From CAYXSX01 sp964467925 (GTDB lineage: Bacteria; Pseudomonadota; Alphaproteobacteria; Micavibrionales; Micavibrionaceae), in contig CAYXSX010000002.1 in the NCBI GenBank assembly GCA_964467925.1, forward strand, positions 62,001-126,000: a stretch of 64,000 bases of DNA, read 5' to 3'. Under the pieces are notes generated by a model. It searched no databases, was not told the DNA's origin, and was given only the letters and a program-made list of their open reading frames with translations. Numbering within the stretch: position 1 is the stretch's first letter; each line of letters begins with the position of its first letter. The position numbers and the translations under genes were made by a program. Below, one piece after another: positions 49,389-58,658 of this stretch.

Positions 49389-51404
49389 TCACGCGGCGGC
49401 CTTACGTGTTTCCAGCACATTTTGCACGCGTTTATATTCCTCCAATACCGCCTGATGGATTTTGGGAATTTTTTTGTTGTCGGCGCGGCTGATCTCCTGA
49501 CCCCTTTCACAGATATGAGCCATGGCATAAGCGCCGATATGAACGCAGGCACCGTAAAGTTTATGCACCCATGAATCCCATGCTTCAAAATCGCGATTTT
49601 CAAAACTGGTCTGAAGGGCGGCGATGTCGGAGTTCAAATTCTCGATAAATATGCCGATCAGTTCCTTTTCGAAAGCGGGATCGCCGTCGGTAATGCCGTG
49701 AAAGAAATTCCAGTCGATAACCGCTTTTGCTTTTTGGGATGGTTGCGGTTTTTTCGGCGCTGTGGCGATTGGCTTCTTGTCCCCGGCACGTTCTTCGTTC
49801 TGGGCGGGAATCCACTTTTGTAACATGGCATAAAGCCGCGGGGGGTCTATAGGCTTGCTGATGTAATCATCCATTCCGGCGCTTCGGCATTTTTCCGCCG
49901 CGCCCTTCATGGCGTCCGCCGTGGCGGCGATAATGACGGGCGCGTTATCGGGGTTTTGCGTGGCGCGAATCCGGCGGCTGGCTTCATAGCCGTCTATTTC
50001 CGGCATCTGGCAATCCATCAGGATAAGATCGTAAGAATGGGCGGCGATCATCTCCAGAGCTTGCTTGCCGCCGCCAGCCTCGGCGAAATTAACGATGTCC
50101 ATTTTCTTTAGCGTCTGGCGCAGGAAGAGAAGATTGACCGGATGATCGTCGACGATTAAAAGCCGCGCGTTTTTATCGATACCGCCCGCGGCTTTTATAG
50201 CGGCTGTTTTTTCTTGCGCCTGTTGCCGGGCTATCGGGGTGCGCACGGTTACGGTGAAGGTCGTGCCGCGGCCCGGCGTGCTGTCGATGGAGATTGCGCC
50301 GCCCATCAGCCGGGCGAGGTCTTTGGTGATGGCAAGGCCCAAGCCGGTGCCGCCGTATTTGCGTGCGGTGGAGGCATCGGCTTGTTGAAATTTTTCAAAG
50401 ATCGCGGCCTGTTTATCCTTGGGGATGCCGATGCCGGTATCACTGATGGCGATTTCGGTGGTGAAGTGGTCTTTGTTTTCTTCCTTGCCGTTGACAGTGA
50501 GGGTGACGCCCCCTTTTTCGGTGAATTTAAGCGCATTATTAATCAGGTTATTCATGATTTGCTGAAGGCGGGAGGGATCGCCGAGCAGCGAAGGCGGAAC
50601 GTTTTGCGCGATGCTGGCACGTAAGGAAAGCCCCTTTTCAGCCGCCACGGATTGCTGGAGGGAAATGACCTGATTAACAGCCGCGCGGATGTCGAAAGGA
50701 ATGTTTTCTATCGTAAGTTCGCCCGCCTCGATCTTGGAAAAATCGAGAATATCGTTGAGCAGGATCAGAAGATTTTTTGCCGAGTTGTGAACGGCCTCTA
50801 CCAGGTTTTGTTTGTCTTCCTCCAACCCGCTTTCGGCAAGAAGACCGGAAAGGCCGATAATGCCGTTCATCGGTGTGCGCAGTTCGTGGCTCATATTAGC
50901 GAGAAATTCGCCGCGCGCTTCCTTCGCCTGTTCGGCGGCGCTGCGGGCGGTTTCGGCGTGGCGTTTGGCATCGCGCAGCTCGTCCTCGTAATGTTTGCGC
51001 TCGGTGATGTCGTAGCAATAAATGATATAGGCTTCTTCGCCGTTCACGCGGGTTTCGCTCACGCTTTGGTGAAAGATTTTATCGCCGCATATAACCTCGC
51101 GGCTCTTTTCTTCCAGCGCGCCTTGGAGGGCCGGATGAGCTGATCCTTGCGATTTCAGGGAAGGAAAAGTTTCGAGCGCGGCGGGGTTGGCGAAAAGAAT
51201 GGTACCTTCCTTTGTTATCTGGATGACGGGGTAGGGATTATTCAGGGGGAGCTGGGCGATTTCCTGAACCTCCTGCTTTGCGCGCAGGAGGAATTTTTGT
51301 GCGCGCGCCAAGCTGTGGGAACGCCAGAGAGATGCGGCGGCCTCGAAAGCCAGAAAGAGGCAAAGCGCGCAGATGAAGCCGAGCCAGAACGTGCCCTCTA
51401 TCAT
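49389..51404 (-). CDS. Hybrid sensor histidine kinase with receiver and HPt domains
   Basis: The 671-residue protein starts at ATG 51404, one base after the stop of the upstream regulator. A membrane helix (GFICALCLFLAFEAAASLW) is followed by a PAS domain. HisKA has the phospho-His in FLANMSHELRTPMNGIIGLS. The ATPase has INNALKFTEKG, SDTGIGIP and YGGTGLGLAI. The receiver has DDHPVNL, LMDCQMP and ISKP. The C-terminal HPt has the acceptor His in SWVHKLYGACVHIGAYA. It can run a full internal phosphorelay and pass phosphate to the nearby regulators. Confidence 0.94.
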   Translation of the reverse strand: MIEGTFWLGFICALCLFLAFEAAASLWRSHSLARAQKFLLRAKQEVQEIAQLPLNNPYPVIQITKEGTILFANPAALETFPSLKSQGSAHPALQGALEEKSREVICGDKIFHQSVSETRVNGEEAYIIYCYDITERKHYEDELRDAKRHAETARSAAEQAKEARGEFLANMSHELRTPMNGIIGLSGLLAESGLEEDKQNLVEAVHNSAKNLLILLNDILDFSKIEAGELTIENIPFDIRAAVNQVISLQQSVAAEKGLSLRASIAQNVPPSLLGDPSRLQQIMNNLINNALKFTEKGGVTLTVNGKEENKDHFTTEIAISDTGIGIPKDKQAAIFEKFQQADASTARKYGGTGLGLAITKDLARLMGGAISIDSTPGRGTTFTVTVRTPIARQQAQEKTAAIKAAGGIDKNARLLIVDDHPVNLLFLRQTLKKMDIVNFAEAGGGKQALEMIAAHSYDLILMDCQMPEIDGYEASRRIRATQNPDNAPVIIAATADAMKGAAEKCRSAGMDDYISKPIDPPRLYAMLQKWIPAQNEERAGDKKPIATAPKKPQPSQKAKAVIDWNFFHGITDGDPAFEKELIGIFIENLNSDIAALQTSFENRDFEAWDSWVHKLYGACVHIGAYAMAHICERGQEISRADNKKIPKIHQAVLEEYKRVQNVLETRKAAA

Positions 51405-51405
51405 G

Positions 51406-52311
51406 TTACACCGCCATTCCCTTGGTGTCGAATTTTTCGCCGCTCTTGGCCTGAACGAAAGGGGACTTGGCGATAAAATGCATGAGTTTGTCACGCGAAA
51501 AGGGCTTGCCGACAAAGCCCTGTGCACCCAGACGCAGGGCCTTTAACATGTTTTCCTTGTCCTTGCGACCGCTGAACATGATGATGTAATTATCCGGATC
51601 GATCTGGGCGAAAGCTTCGAGCAAATCGTGACCGGTAATATCGGGAAGTCCGATATCGAGGAAAAGAATGTCGGGCGCTTCGGCGATATATTCCTGCAGC
51701 GCTTCCTTGCCGTTTCTGGCGAGCACGGTGCGGTATTCACGGTCCAGAACATTATAAACCAGTGTGCGGGAAAGCTGGTCGTCATCCACCACCATGATGA
51801 GGGGCTTTTTTCTTTTTTGGCGGCGCGCAGGGATCGAGAGAACCATATCCGCATCGAGCCGGGAGAGAATTTCCAGCGTTGCCTTATCGGCCTTCATCTT
51901 ACGGAGCTCTTCCTTTTCCCGCTCAGCGCGGCGTTCGATAATCTCGACTTTTTTGCCGCATATTTCCTCGAGTTTGGTTTTGTGAAGCCCGGCCTCGAAT
52001 ATATGCATCAGCTCGGTGAGATGAGAGGCCTTGAGCGTATCGGCAAGGCGCTGGACGAAGTCGACGAAATCGCGCTGGGTGAGGCCCGGCATGGAGAAGA
52101 GGATGTCGTTATCTTCACAGATATAAATATGGGCGAGATAGGAATTGGGAACCTGTTCCAGCAGGCCGAGGAAAGTTTCGAACATCTTTTGCCGCGGCAG
52201 ATCGCTTGCCGAAAATTTGAGGTAGAAAAATTTCTGGTTCGGTGCGTCTTTTGCCGCACGGCGCAGGTCCTGTAAAAACCGCATTTCGGATTTATTGATG
52301 TTGACGATCAT
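51406..52311 (-). CDS. Response regulator with a novel N-terminal domain
   Basis: The C-terminal 125 residues form a receiver: PLIMVVDDDQLSRTLVYNVL, acceptor Asp in ILFLDIGLPDITG, and Lys in GFVGKPFSRDKL. The N-terminal 165 residues (MIVNINKSEMRFLQDLRRAA onward) form a domain I do not recognise, ending in a charged coiled coil (RRAEREKEELRKMKADKATL). There is no DNA-binding output domain. It lies upstream of and nearly touches the hybrid kinase, so they are co-expressed. Confidence 0.85.
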   Translation of the reverse strand: MIVNINKSEMRFLQDLRRAAKDAPNQKFFYLKFSASDLPRQKMFETFLGLLEQVPNSYLAHIYICEDNDILFSMPGLTQRDFVDFVQRLADTLKASHLTELMHIFEAGLHKTKLEEICGKKVEIIERRAEREKEELRKMKADKATLEILSRLDADMVLSIPARRQKRKKPLIMVVDDDQLSRTLVYNVLDREYRTVLARNGKEALQEYIAEAPDILFLDIGLPDITGHDLLEAFAQIDPDNYIIMFSGRKDKENMLKALRLGAQGFVGKPFSRDKLMHFIAKSPFVQAKSGEKFDTKGMAV

Positions 52312-52366
52312 CGTGCGTTCCTTTCTATTTCTTTTGCTTTATTGCCGAGAGTGAATTCCGCCCGTT

Positions 52367-53317
52367 TTACCATTCCAGTGATTGCGCCTTGCCGACGAAG
52401 GCGACGGCCTGATTGCCGGGCTGGTTATAAGTCAGTTTGTCAAAGCTCATCGTATTGGCCTGCGCGATGCCGCGCCCGTGATTATCGCCGGCGCGTGAGG
52501 GGTCGATTTTCAAGTATTTGCGCCACTCGAATCCGGGCCCTTCGTCTTCTATCACCACATAGGTGCCGTCGGGTTTATGGGCGATGGTGGCGAGCGCGGT
52601 TTTGTTTTCATGTTCGGGAAGTCTCTGTAGGCGTTCGACCTCGCTGCGCCATGTGCCGGAATCCAGTAATGTCGTTTTGCCGTCGTAACCGATGTTCAAA
52701 TTGCCGTGCTCGATGGCGTTGATGAGAAGCTCTCCCAGACCGGGAAGGACGCGGCGGGGATCGGGGAAGCAATTGGCGAGAAACGCGGCGAGGCTTTCCG
52801 CTTCGCTTAAGGTACGGAATTTGAACTTGGCCGTATCGATGAGGTTAAAGCTCATTTTATGTTTGCCAAGCTCGCGCGCGAGCGCTCTCGTCTGGCGGGC
52901 TTCGCGCACTGCCGCCGAAAGAACGGAGCGCAGCAGGTCGGGATTTACAGGCTTGGTCAGATAGTAAAATACGCCCGCATCCAGCCCCTCTTTCATTTCC
53001 GGCGTGGAATCAGCGCCGGTGACCATGATGACGGGAATGGAACGCAGATCGGGATTATCCTTGATCCGGCGCACGGCGGTAATGCCGTCCATGACGGGCA
53101 TTTCGCGGTCCATGACCACGACATCGATTTTAAGACGGTTGGCCTCCAGAATTTTCAGGGCTTTCTGGCCGTCCACTGCCTGCAACGTATTGTGCCCGAG
53201 CTCTTCAATCTGGTCTTTCAGGAAGTCCATGGCGAGGGGATCGTCCTCCACCGCAAGGACGCTGATCGGCTCTTCTTTCTCCAGCAGGGAATAATCGATA
53301 TTGTAATCAGCCGCCAT
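52367..53317 (-). CDS. Response regulator with an anti-sigma-type ATPase domain
   Basis: The N-terminal receiver has SVLAVEDDPLAMDFL, acceptor Asp in VVVMDREMPVMDG, and the Lys in YYLTKPVNP. The C-terminal half is a GHKL ATPase of the RsbW/SpoIIAB type: LGELLINAIEHGNLNIGY (N box), VVIEDEGPGFEWRKYL (G1) and NHGRGIAQANTMSFDKL (G2). Such proteins act in partner switching as kinases or binders. No anti-sigma antagonist or sigma factor is seen nearby. It lies 3 bases before the HlyD gene's stop-side neighbour, in the same operon. Confidence 0.87.
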   Translation of the reverse strand: MAADYNIDYSLLEKEEPISVLAVEDDPLAMDFLKDQIEELGHNTLQAVDGQKALKILEANRLKIDVVVMDREMPVMDGITAVRRIKDNPDLRSIPVIMVTGADSTPEMKEGLDAGVFYYLTKPVNPDLLRSVLSAAVREARQTRALARELGKHKMSFNLIDTAKFKFRTLSEAESLAAFLANCFPDPRRVLPGLGELLINAIEHGNLNIGYDGKTTLLDSGTWRSEVERLQRLPEHENKTALATIAHKPDGTYVVIEDEGPGFEWRKYLKIDPSRAGDNHGRGIAQANTMSFDKLTYNQPGNQAVAFVGKAQSLEW

Positions 53318-53320
53318 AAT

Positions 53321-54664
53321 TTACCTTTCTGTGAACGCTGTTTTCAGGGAAACGTGGATGGGTTTGAGCATATATTGCAGGATGGTTTTTTCACCCGTAA
53401 TCACATCGGCCATAACGGTCATGCCGGGCATGATGATGTTGTCGGGATTTTTGCCGACATGGTTTTGTGATAGAAGAACGCGGCCCTGATAATAACGCTC
53501 CCCGCCTTCGCCGGAAAAAGTGGTGGCCGAGATTTGTTCCAGCTTGCCCTCGACCGAGCCGTAGCGGGAAAAATCGAAGGTGCTGAATTTGACCTGTACC
53601 TTCTGGCCGATCTTGAGGTGGCCGATATCTTGCGGTGAAATTTTGACCGCGATCTCGAGATTTTTATCGAGCGGGACGATCTCCATCACTTTTTGGCCGG
53701 GCTGGATCACCGCGCCGATAGTGTTAACGCTAAGGCCGGTAATCAGGCCGCGCGCGGGGGCGCGGATTTCGAGACGCCCGATACGCTCGTTCATTTTTTC
53801 GATAATTTTGATGTTTTGCGCTTTTTCCGTAGCGGTAGTGGAAAGCCGTTCCAGCGCTTCGTCATGATGACGGGCGGCGAGAGATTTCAAACGGTTCTCG
53901 TATTCCGTCACCTCGGCGCGGGCGATGATTTGCTGGTTTTCAAGGCGTTCGATCTCGCCGCGGCTCTCGTTCAGGCGGCGCTTGTCATCCAGAAGCTGCA
54001 TGTCCGTGGCGTAGCCCTTGCTGTTCAAACGCTGGCGGCGGTTATACATGTCTTGCGTGATTTTGAGGTTATCGCGCGCGGTTTTTAAATCGGCTTCGTG
54101 GGACAGGATGCTTTGTTTCTTCTCCTCTATCTGATCTTCGATAATGCTTTTTTCTTTTTCACGGGCATGGCGCATACCTTCGAAAAACGCTTTCTGGTCT
54201 TCGATCATGTCTTCGGAGGCATCGGCGAAAACGGTGAAGTCGGGATCGCGTCCATCGATAAAGGCGCGCAGACGTTCGGCCTGCATATCAAGGCTGAGCT
54301 GTTTTGCTTGCGCGCGTTCCAGATCTTCCTGTACGCTCGCGCCATCAAGCGTGATGAGGACATCGCCTTCTTCGACCACGTCACCCTCGCGCACATGAAT
54401 GGATTTAACGATGCCGCCTTCCAGATGCTGCACGGTTTGCTGGTAACCTTGCGGGACGACCTCGCCGGGGGTACGGGCGACCTCGTTGATATTCGTAAAG
54501 CCCGCCCAGCCGATAAAAAGCAGAAGCGCGAGGGAAACCATGCCCATTGTGGCGCGGATGATATGCGGGTTCACCGCTTCCTCGAGCTGGATGGCCTGAG
54601 AGAGATAACGTGTTTGTTTTTCGCGTTTGGGGGTGACGCCGCGCGTGTCTTTATTACGGATCAT
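53321..54664 (-). CDS. HlyD-family membrane fusion protein of type I secretion
   Basis: This adaptor links the inner-membrane ABC transporter to TolC. The 447-residue protein starts at ATG 54664, overlapping the upstream ABC gene's stop. It has one membrane helix (ATMGMVSLALLLFIGWAGF), then EVVPQGYQQTVQHLEGGIVKSIHVREGDVV, a long coiled coil (residues about 140-290), and the lipoyl/barrel return IRAPARGLITGLSVNTIGAVI. The end IIMPGMTVMADVITGEKTIL is typical of HlyD/PrtE. Confidence 0.93.
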   Translation of the reverse strand: MIRNKDTRGVTPKREKQTRYLSQAIQLEEAVNPHIIRATMGMVSLALLLFIGWAGFTNINEVARTPGEVVPQGYQQTVQHLEGGIVKSIHVREGDVVEEGDVLITLDGASVQEDLERAQAKQLSLDMQAERLRAFIDGRDPDFTVFADASEDMIEDQKAFFEGMRHAREKEKSIIEDQIEEKKQSILSHEADLKTARDNLKITQDMYNRRQRLNSKGYATDMQLLDDKRRLNESRGEIERLENQQIIARAEVTEYENRLKSLAARHHDEALERLSTTATEKAQNIKIIEKMNERIGRLEIRAPARGLITGLSVNTIGAVIQPGQKVMEIVPLDKNLEIAVKISPQDIGHLKIGQKVQVKFSTFDFSRYGSVEGKLEQISATTFSGEGGERYYQGRVLLSQNHVGKNPDNIIMPGMTVMADVITGEKTILQYMLKPIHVSLKTAFTER

Positions 54665-56916
54665 GATTTTCCTCCCGCGCTTTGAGGGGCGCCGTTGATC
54701 ATCCCGAGCATTATATCGCGAGTGCCGGTGATCGGCGATGAGTTGCCGCGCATCCATACGATCGTATCGGCGAGTTTCATGTAGTCTTCGCGGTAGCCGC
54801 ACAGGATGATGGTGCGCTTGCCCCGTGCGCGCACGAGGTAATCTTTCAGGTTTTCACCCGTCACGCCGGAGAGCAAAGTATTGGGAAGTTCGTCGATCAG
54901 AAGAAGCGAGGCGGGGTGGAGATAGGCGCGGGCCAATGAAAGCCGGGTGGCGAGGCTGGAGGTGATTTTTTCGCCCTCATGCGCACCAATAACGGTATAG
55001 AGCCCTTCGGAGAGTTTTTGAATATCCTGCCAGGCATCGGCCATTTCCAGCGCCTTGATAATTTCCTCTTCGCCCGCAAGCGGGTTGGCGAGGCGCATAT
55101 TTTCGATCACGCTGCCGTGGAAGAAATCGGGCACTTTGGGCACGTAGGCGATCTGGCGGCGCAGGTCGGGGGCATCAAGCTGGCGGATGTCGAAACCGTC
55201 GATGCGCACGGTTCCGCTTTTGGCGCGGTGAAGCGATTTGATGAGCTTAAGCACCGTCGCCTTGCCCGTGCCGTTGCCGCCCGTCAGCATGACAAGATCG
55301 CCGGGGCGGGCCTCAAAGGAAAGCCCGGTGAAGGTTTCGTCTCCTTCCTCGGTATAGCTGAAGGAAACATTGTGAAACGATACCGCGCCTTTTAATTTCG
55401 GCAGGCGGGAGAAGCTTTGCGCTTTTTCGTTTTCTGTTTCGATGTCCATCAGGTTGTTGACCTGCATCACGCTGTTGCGGAGTTGCTCAAGACGCGGGAT
55501 CATGGTGCAGAGGGAATAGAAAGGCGTCAGCACGCGCCAGACCAGTATCATGGCAGCGACGAGAGCGCCGGTATTCATGTCTCCCGCCCAGATCATATGC
55601 ACGCCGAAACCCACGGTCGCGATGGCGGAAAGAACGGTCAAAGCATGGGCGAAGCTCTCGGCGAGCATACCGAGCCAGCCCAGTTCGAAATGCGCCATCA
55701 TTTCGCGGCCCGAGAGGTGGCGGAATTTTTCCTGCCATTTTTTGACAAGGCCGTGGGCGCGGATACCTTCGAGTTTTTCAAAGGTTTCGATGGTGAATTG
55801 CTGGCGGGCCGATGTGGCCTTCGCGGCAAGGCGGATGGATATTTTGATGCGCGCGCGGATAAAGAAAAACAGAGCCGCGTAAGCCGCCACCATAAAGAGA
55901 GGAACGAGAACAAGCTTTCCGGCAATGAGGGCGATGGTGAGAACGGAGAGGAAAACGAAGGGCGCTTCGAGCAGGGAAAGGAAGACTGAGCCGCTGAAAA
56001 AATCGCGCACCGATTCAAAGGTTTTGATGCGCGCGATCTGCGCCGCGACGGAGGCTTTTTCGATCAGGTCGGGGGAAAGGCCGATCAGGTGAGCGAAAAT
56101 TTTATTGCCGACAACGTTATCCAGCCGCCCCGCAAGCCATGATAATCCGGTGGAGCGGATATTGCGCAATTTCCATTCAAAGAAGATGGCGATCGCTGCG
56201 CCGAGGGCTAGCATGGGCAACGTGCCGATTGATCCGGCAGCAATTACGCGGTCATAAACCAGCATAATAAAAAGCGGCGTGGCCAGAGCGATAAAATTAA
56301 GAATAAGCCCGGCGGTCATGACTTGCGCAAACGTGCCGGAGAAACGGCCCAGCAATGCGCCGAACCATGTATTGCCGCTGCCCTTTCGCATGAATTTGGA
56401 TGTGGCGGTGCGGTTTTCATCATATTTCTGGAAGAACCAGAGCGTGCCGTCCTTATCAAAGGAAGGGGGCACGGTACTGACCAGTTTTGAAACCGGATCG
56501 TAAAATAAAAGCGAGCCGTTTTCATCGCGGTTTAAAATGATCGAGGGAATGCCGGAGGGGGGAATGAACACTCCGGGAAGAAGGCGTTCGTCGATATCCT
56601 CCAGATCGGTTTCGGCCTTGCGGCAAACGTAACCCATATGCGCCAGAGTGTTGAGGAAATCGGCCTCGTCCATGTCGCGGGTATCGTAGGGAAGGGATTC
56701 CATGATCCGCTGGACCCGGCAATTGGGTTCGAGTTTTAAAATGAGGGCACAGAGGCAGACCTCCCACGCGCCGTTTTCGTGGAAGTTCTTGCGCCCGGTT
56801 TTAGCGAGCAAGCCGATCATGTTTAAAATCGGCTGGCTATCGACGAAACGGGCAAGTGCTCCGGCGTTATCTATATTTGCACTTAACGAGATTTCCTTTT
56901 CATGACGGGCGGTCAT
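54661..56916 (-). CDS. Type I secretion ABC transporter, C39-like domain, degenerate ATPase
   Basis: The 751-residue protein has an N-terminal C39-like domain (about 150 residues) without a peptidase Cys-His pair, five or six membrane helices, and an ATPase. The ATPase departs from the norm: Walker A reads GGNGTGKATVL with Ala in place of Ser/Thr, the LSGGQ signature is SSLATRL, and the switch His is missing (IILCGYRED). Walker B LLLIDEL keeps Asp-Glu. The upstream gene at 56913 encodes a second half-transporter and overlaps it by 4 bases, so a heterodimer is likely. Confidence 0.9.
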   Translation of the reverse strand: MTARHEKEISLSANIDNAGALARFVDSQPILNMIGLLAKTGRKNFHENGAWEVCLCALILKLEPNCRVQRIMESLPYDTRDMDEADFLNTLAHMGYVCRKAETDLEDIDERLLPGVFIPPSGIPSIILNRDENGSLLFYDPVSKLVSTVPPSFDKDGTLWFFQKYDENRTATSKFMRKGSGNTWFGALLGRFSGTFAQVMTAGLILNFIALATPLFIMLVYDRVIAAGSIGTLPMLALGAAIAIFFEWKLRNIRSTGLSWLAGRLDNVVGNKIFAHLIGLSPDLIEKASVAAQIARIKTFESVRDFFSGSVFLSLLEAPFVFLSVLTIALIAGKLVLVPLFMVAAYAALFFFIRARIKISIRLAAKATSARQQFTIETFEKLEGIRAHGLVKKWQEKFRHLSGREMMAHFELGWLGMLAESFAHALTVLSAIATVGFGVHMIWAGDMNTGALVAAMILVWRVLTPFYSLCTMIPRLEQLRNSVMQVNNLMDIETENEKAQSFSRLPKLKGAVSFHNVSFSYTEEGDETFTGLSFEARPGDLVMLTGGNGTGKATVLKLIKSLHRAKSGTVRIDGFDIRQLDAPDLRRQIAYVPKVPDFFHGSVIENMRLANPLAGEEEIIKALEMADAWQDIQKLSEGLYTVIGAHEGEKITSSLATRLSLARAYLHPASLLLIDELPNTLLSGVTGENLKDYLVRARGKRTIILCGYREDYMKLADTIVWMRGNSSPITGTRDIMLGMINGAPQSAGGKS

Positions 56917-58640
56917 AATCTGAGCTCCTTATACGGGCGGACATTGCCCTTGCTTTGTTCTTCGCGGCTTTTGAACAATGTGCCGCCTTCCAATGTGTAG
57001 TGACGCTCCGCCAGAGAGCGGATATTTTTATCGTCCGAAACCAGAAGGAGCGTAGCTTTTCCTTTAAGGCGGGCGAGAAGGCTGTAGATCATGGCATAAC
57101 CTTCCTTATCGAGCGCCCGGTCGGCATTGTCGAAAAGAATAAGGCGGGGCTTGGTGGCCAGCACACGCACCATGGCGATGCGTTGTTTTAGGCCGGGGGG
57201 AATGTTGTCGGTATTGTTGCCACTTAGGAAAGTATCGAAACCGCCGGGGAGTTTTGCCACGTCTTTATCGACGTCTAACAGGGCAGCAACTTCGCGGGCT
57301 TGTGCCTCATCTGTCTGGCCGAAACAGGTGATATTGTCGCGGATCGTGCCGCGGAAAATCATCGCGCGGGTGCGGATGTAACCGATATGGTGTACGAGAT
57401 CTTCGGAAAGGTAGGTATTGATGTTTTCACCGTCGATGTGAACTTCGCCCTCATTGGCCGGATAAATTCCGGCGATCAGATTAAGCAGGGTGGATTTACC
57501 CGCACCGTGACCGCCGGAGATCAGCACGGTTTCACCGCGGTGCAAATGAAGTTCGATATTTTTCAGGCAGGGCTCTTCCTCGCTATGATGACGGAAGGAC
57601 ACGTTGTTAAGATCGAGCCTGCCGTCGGGGGAGATATCGGGTGCGCCGCTTGGGCGGGGCATGATTTTTTGTTGCGGGGTTTTGAAAAGCCCCTCGAGAT
57701 TTTTACGGGCCAGCGCGTAGTCCTGATAACGGGTCCAAAGCGAAAGAGCTTTCTGGACGGGTTGCATGATACGGCCAGAAAGCAGAAGCGTGGCGATCAA
57801 GCCGCCGGTAGAGAGCATGCCGCTTAGGACAAACCATGCGCCTGCGCTGATGACGGCGGCGACCATCAGATGGGAAAAGATTGCGCCGATATTAAAGGTG
57901 CGGGCGGTTTCCTGCGTTACCTTATAATTCTCATGCGTGGAGGTTTCTTCAAGCGCCTCGTAACGGCGTTCGAAAAATTTTTCCAGAGCGAAGGCTTTGA
58001 GGGTATGCACGCCCTCGAGCGATTCAATCAGGAAATTGAAGCGGCGGTCGTCGGCTTTTTCACGGCTGTTCAGAGCGCGCCGCAAACGGTGACCGCGCCA
58101 GAGCGAAACGATGACGAAGGCGGCTAGAATAGCGGCGGGCACAACGGCCAGCATGCCGCCGATATAAAGGATCAGAAAAAAGAACAGGGGAACGAAGGAA
58201 AGCTCGGCCAATGTGGTCAGCGCATAACCATTGTAAAAATCGCGGAGCTTCCCGACCGCACCCATGCGGTGAATATGTTCGCCAATACCGTAATGACCGA
58301 TTTGCGAAAGGTCGGCGCTCAGCATCTTTTTCATGGCGCCGCAGGCGAGGCGGTGTTCGTAAGACGCGCCCGCGCGCCCGATCACATAAGCGCGGCAGAG
58401 ACGCAGAAGCGTTTCCAGCAACACAGCCAGACACACCCCCGTGACGAGCACGGGGAGTGTGCCTGTTCCCGGGTTGGGAAGAATGCGGTCATAGACCTGT
58501 AGCGTCATGACCGGTAAAGCGAGCGAAAGGATGTTGATCGCCAGCGTGCAGAGCAAGAGCGAGTAGAGCGCCTGCCTGTGGCCTTCCGGTTTCAAAAGAT
58601 CCTTTTGAATTTTCTTATTTCCCAACCCGATGGAAATCAT
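56913..58640 (-). CDS. ABC half-transporter of type I secretion, degenerate ATPase
   Basis: The 575-residue protein has a six-helix membrane domain (LALPVMTLQVYDRILPN and AELSFVPLFFFLILYIGGML are typical of PrtD/HlyB types) and an ATPase. Walker A GGHGAGKSTLL is intact. The signature is IPPGLKQR rather than LSGGQQQR, Walker B is ILFDNAD with Asn in place of the catalytic Glu, and the switch His is Asp (LLVSDDKN). It lacks the C39-like domain of its partner. It lies between the cargo gene and its partner, with overlapping ends. Confidence 0.9.
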   Translation of the reverse strand: MISIGLGNKKIQKDLLKPEGHRQALYSLLLCTLAINILSLALPVMTLQVYDRILPNPGTGTLPVLVTGVCLAVLLETLLRLCRAYVIGRAGASYEHRLACGAMKKMLSADLSQIGHYGIGEHIHRMGAVGKLRDFYNGYALTTLAELSFVPLFFFLILYIGGMLAVVPAAILAAFVIVSLWRGHRLRRALNSREKADDRRFNFLIESLEGVHTLKAFALEKFFERRYEALEETSTHENYKVTQETARTFNIGAIFSHLMVAAVISAGAWFVLSGMLSTGGLIATLLLSGRIMQPVQKALSLWTRYQDYALARKNLEGLFKTPQQKIMPRPSGAPDISPDGRLDLNNVSFRHHSEEEPCLKNIELHLHRGETVLISGGHGAGKSTLLNLIAGIYPANEGEVHIDGENINTYLSEDLVHHIGYIRTRAMIFRGTIRDNITCFGQTDEAQAREVAALLDVDKDVAKLPGGFDTFLSGNNTDNIPPGLKQRIAMVRVLATKPRLILFDNADRALDKEGYAMIYSLLARLKGKATLLLVSDDKNIRSLAERHYTLEGGTLFKSREEQSKGNVRPYKELRL

Positions 58641-58658
58641 ATCTATATCAACTTCGCT

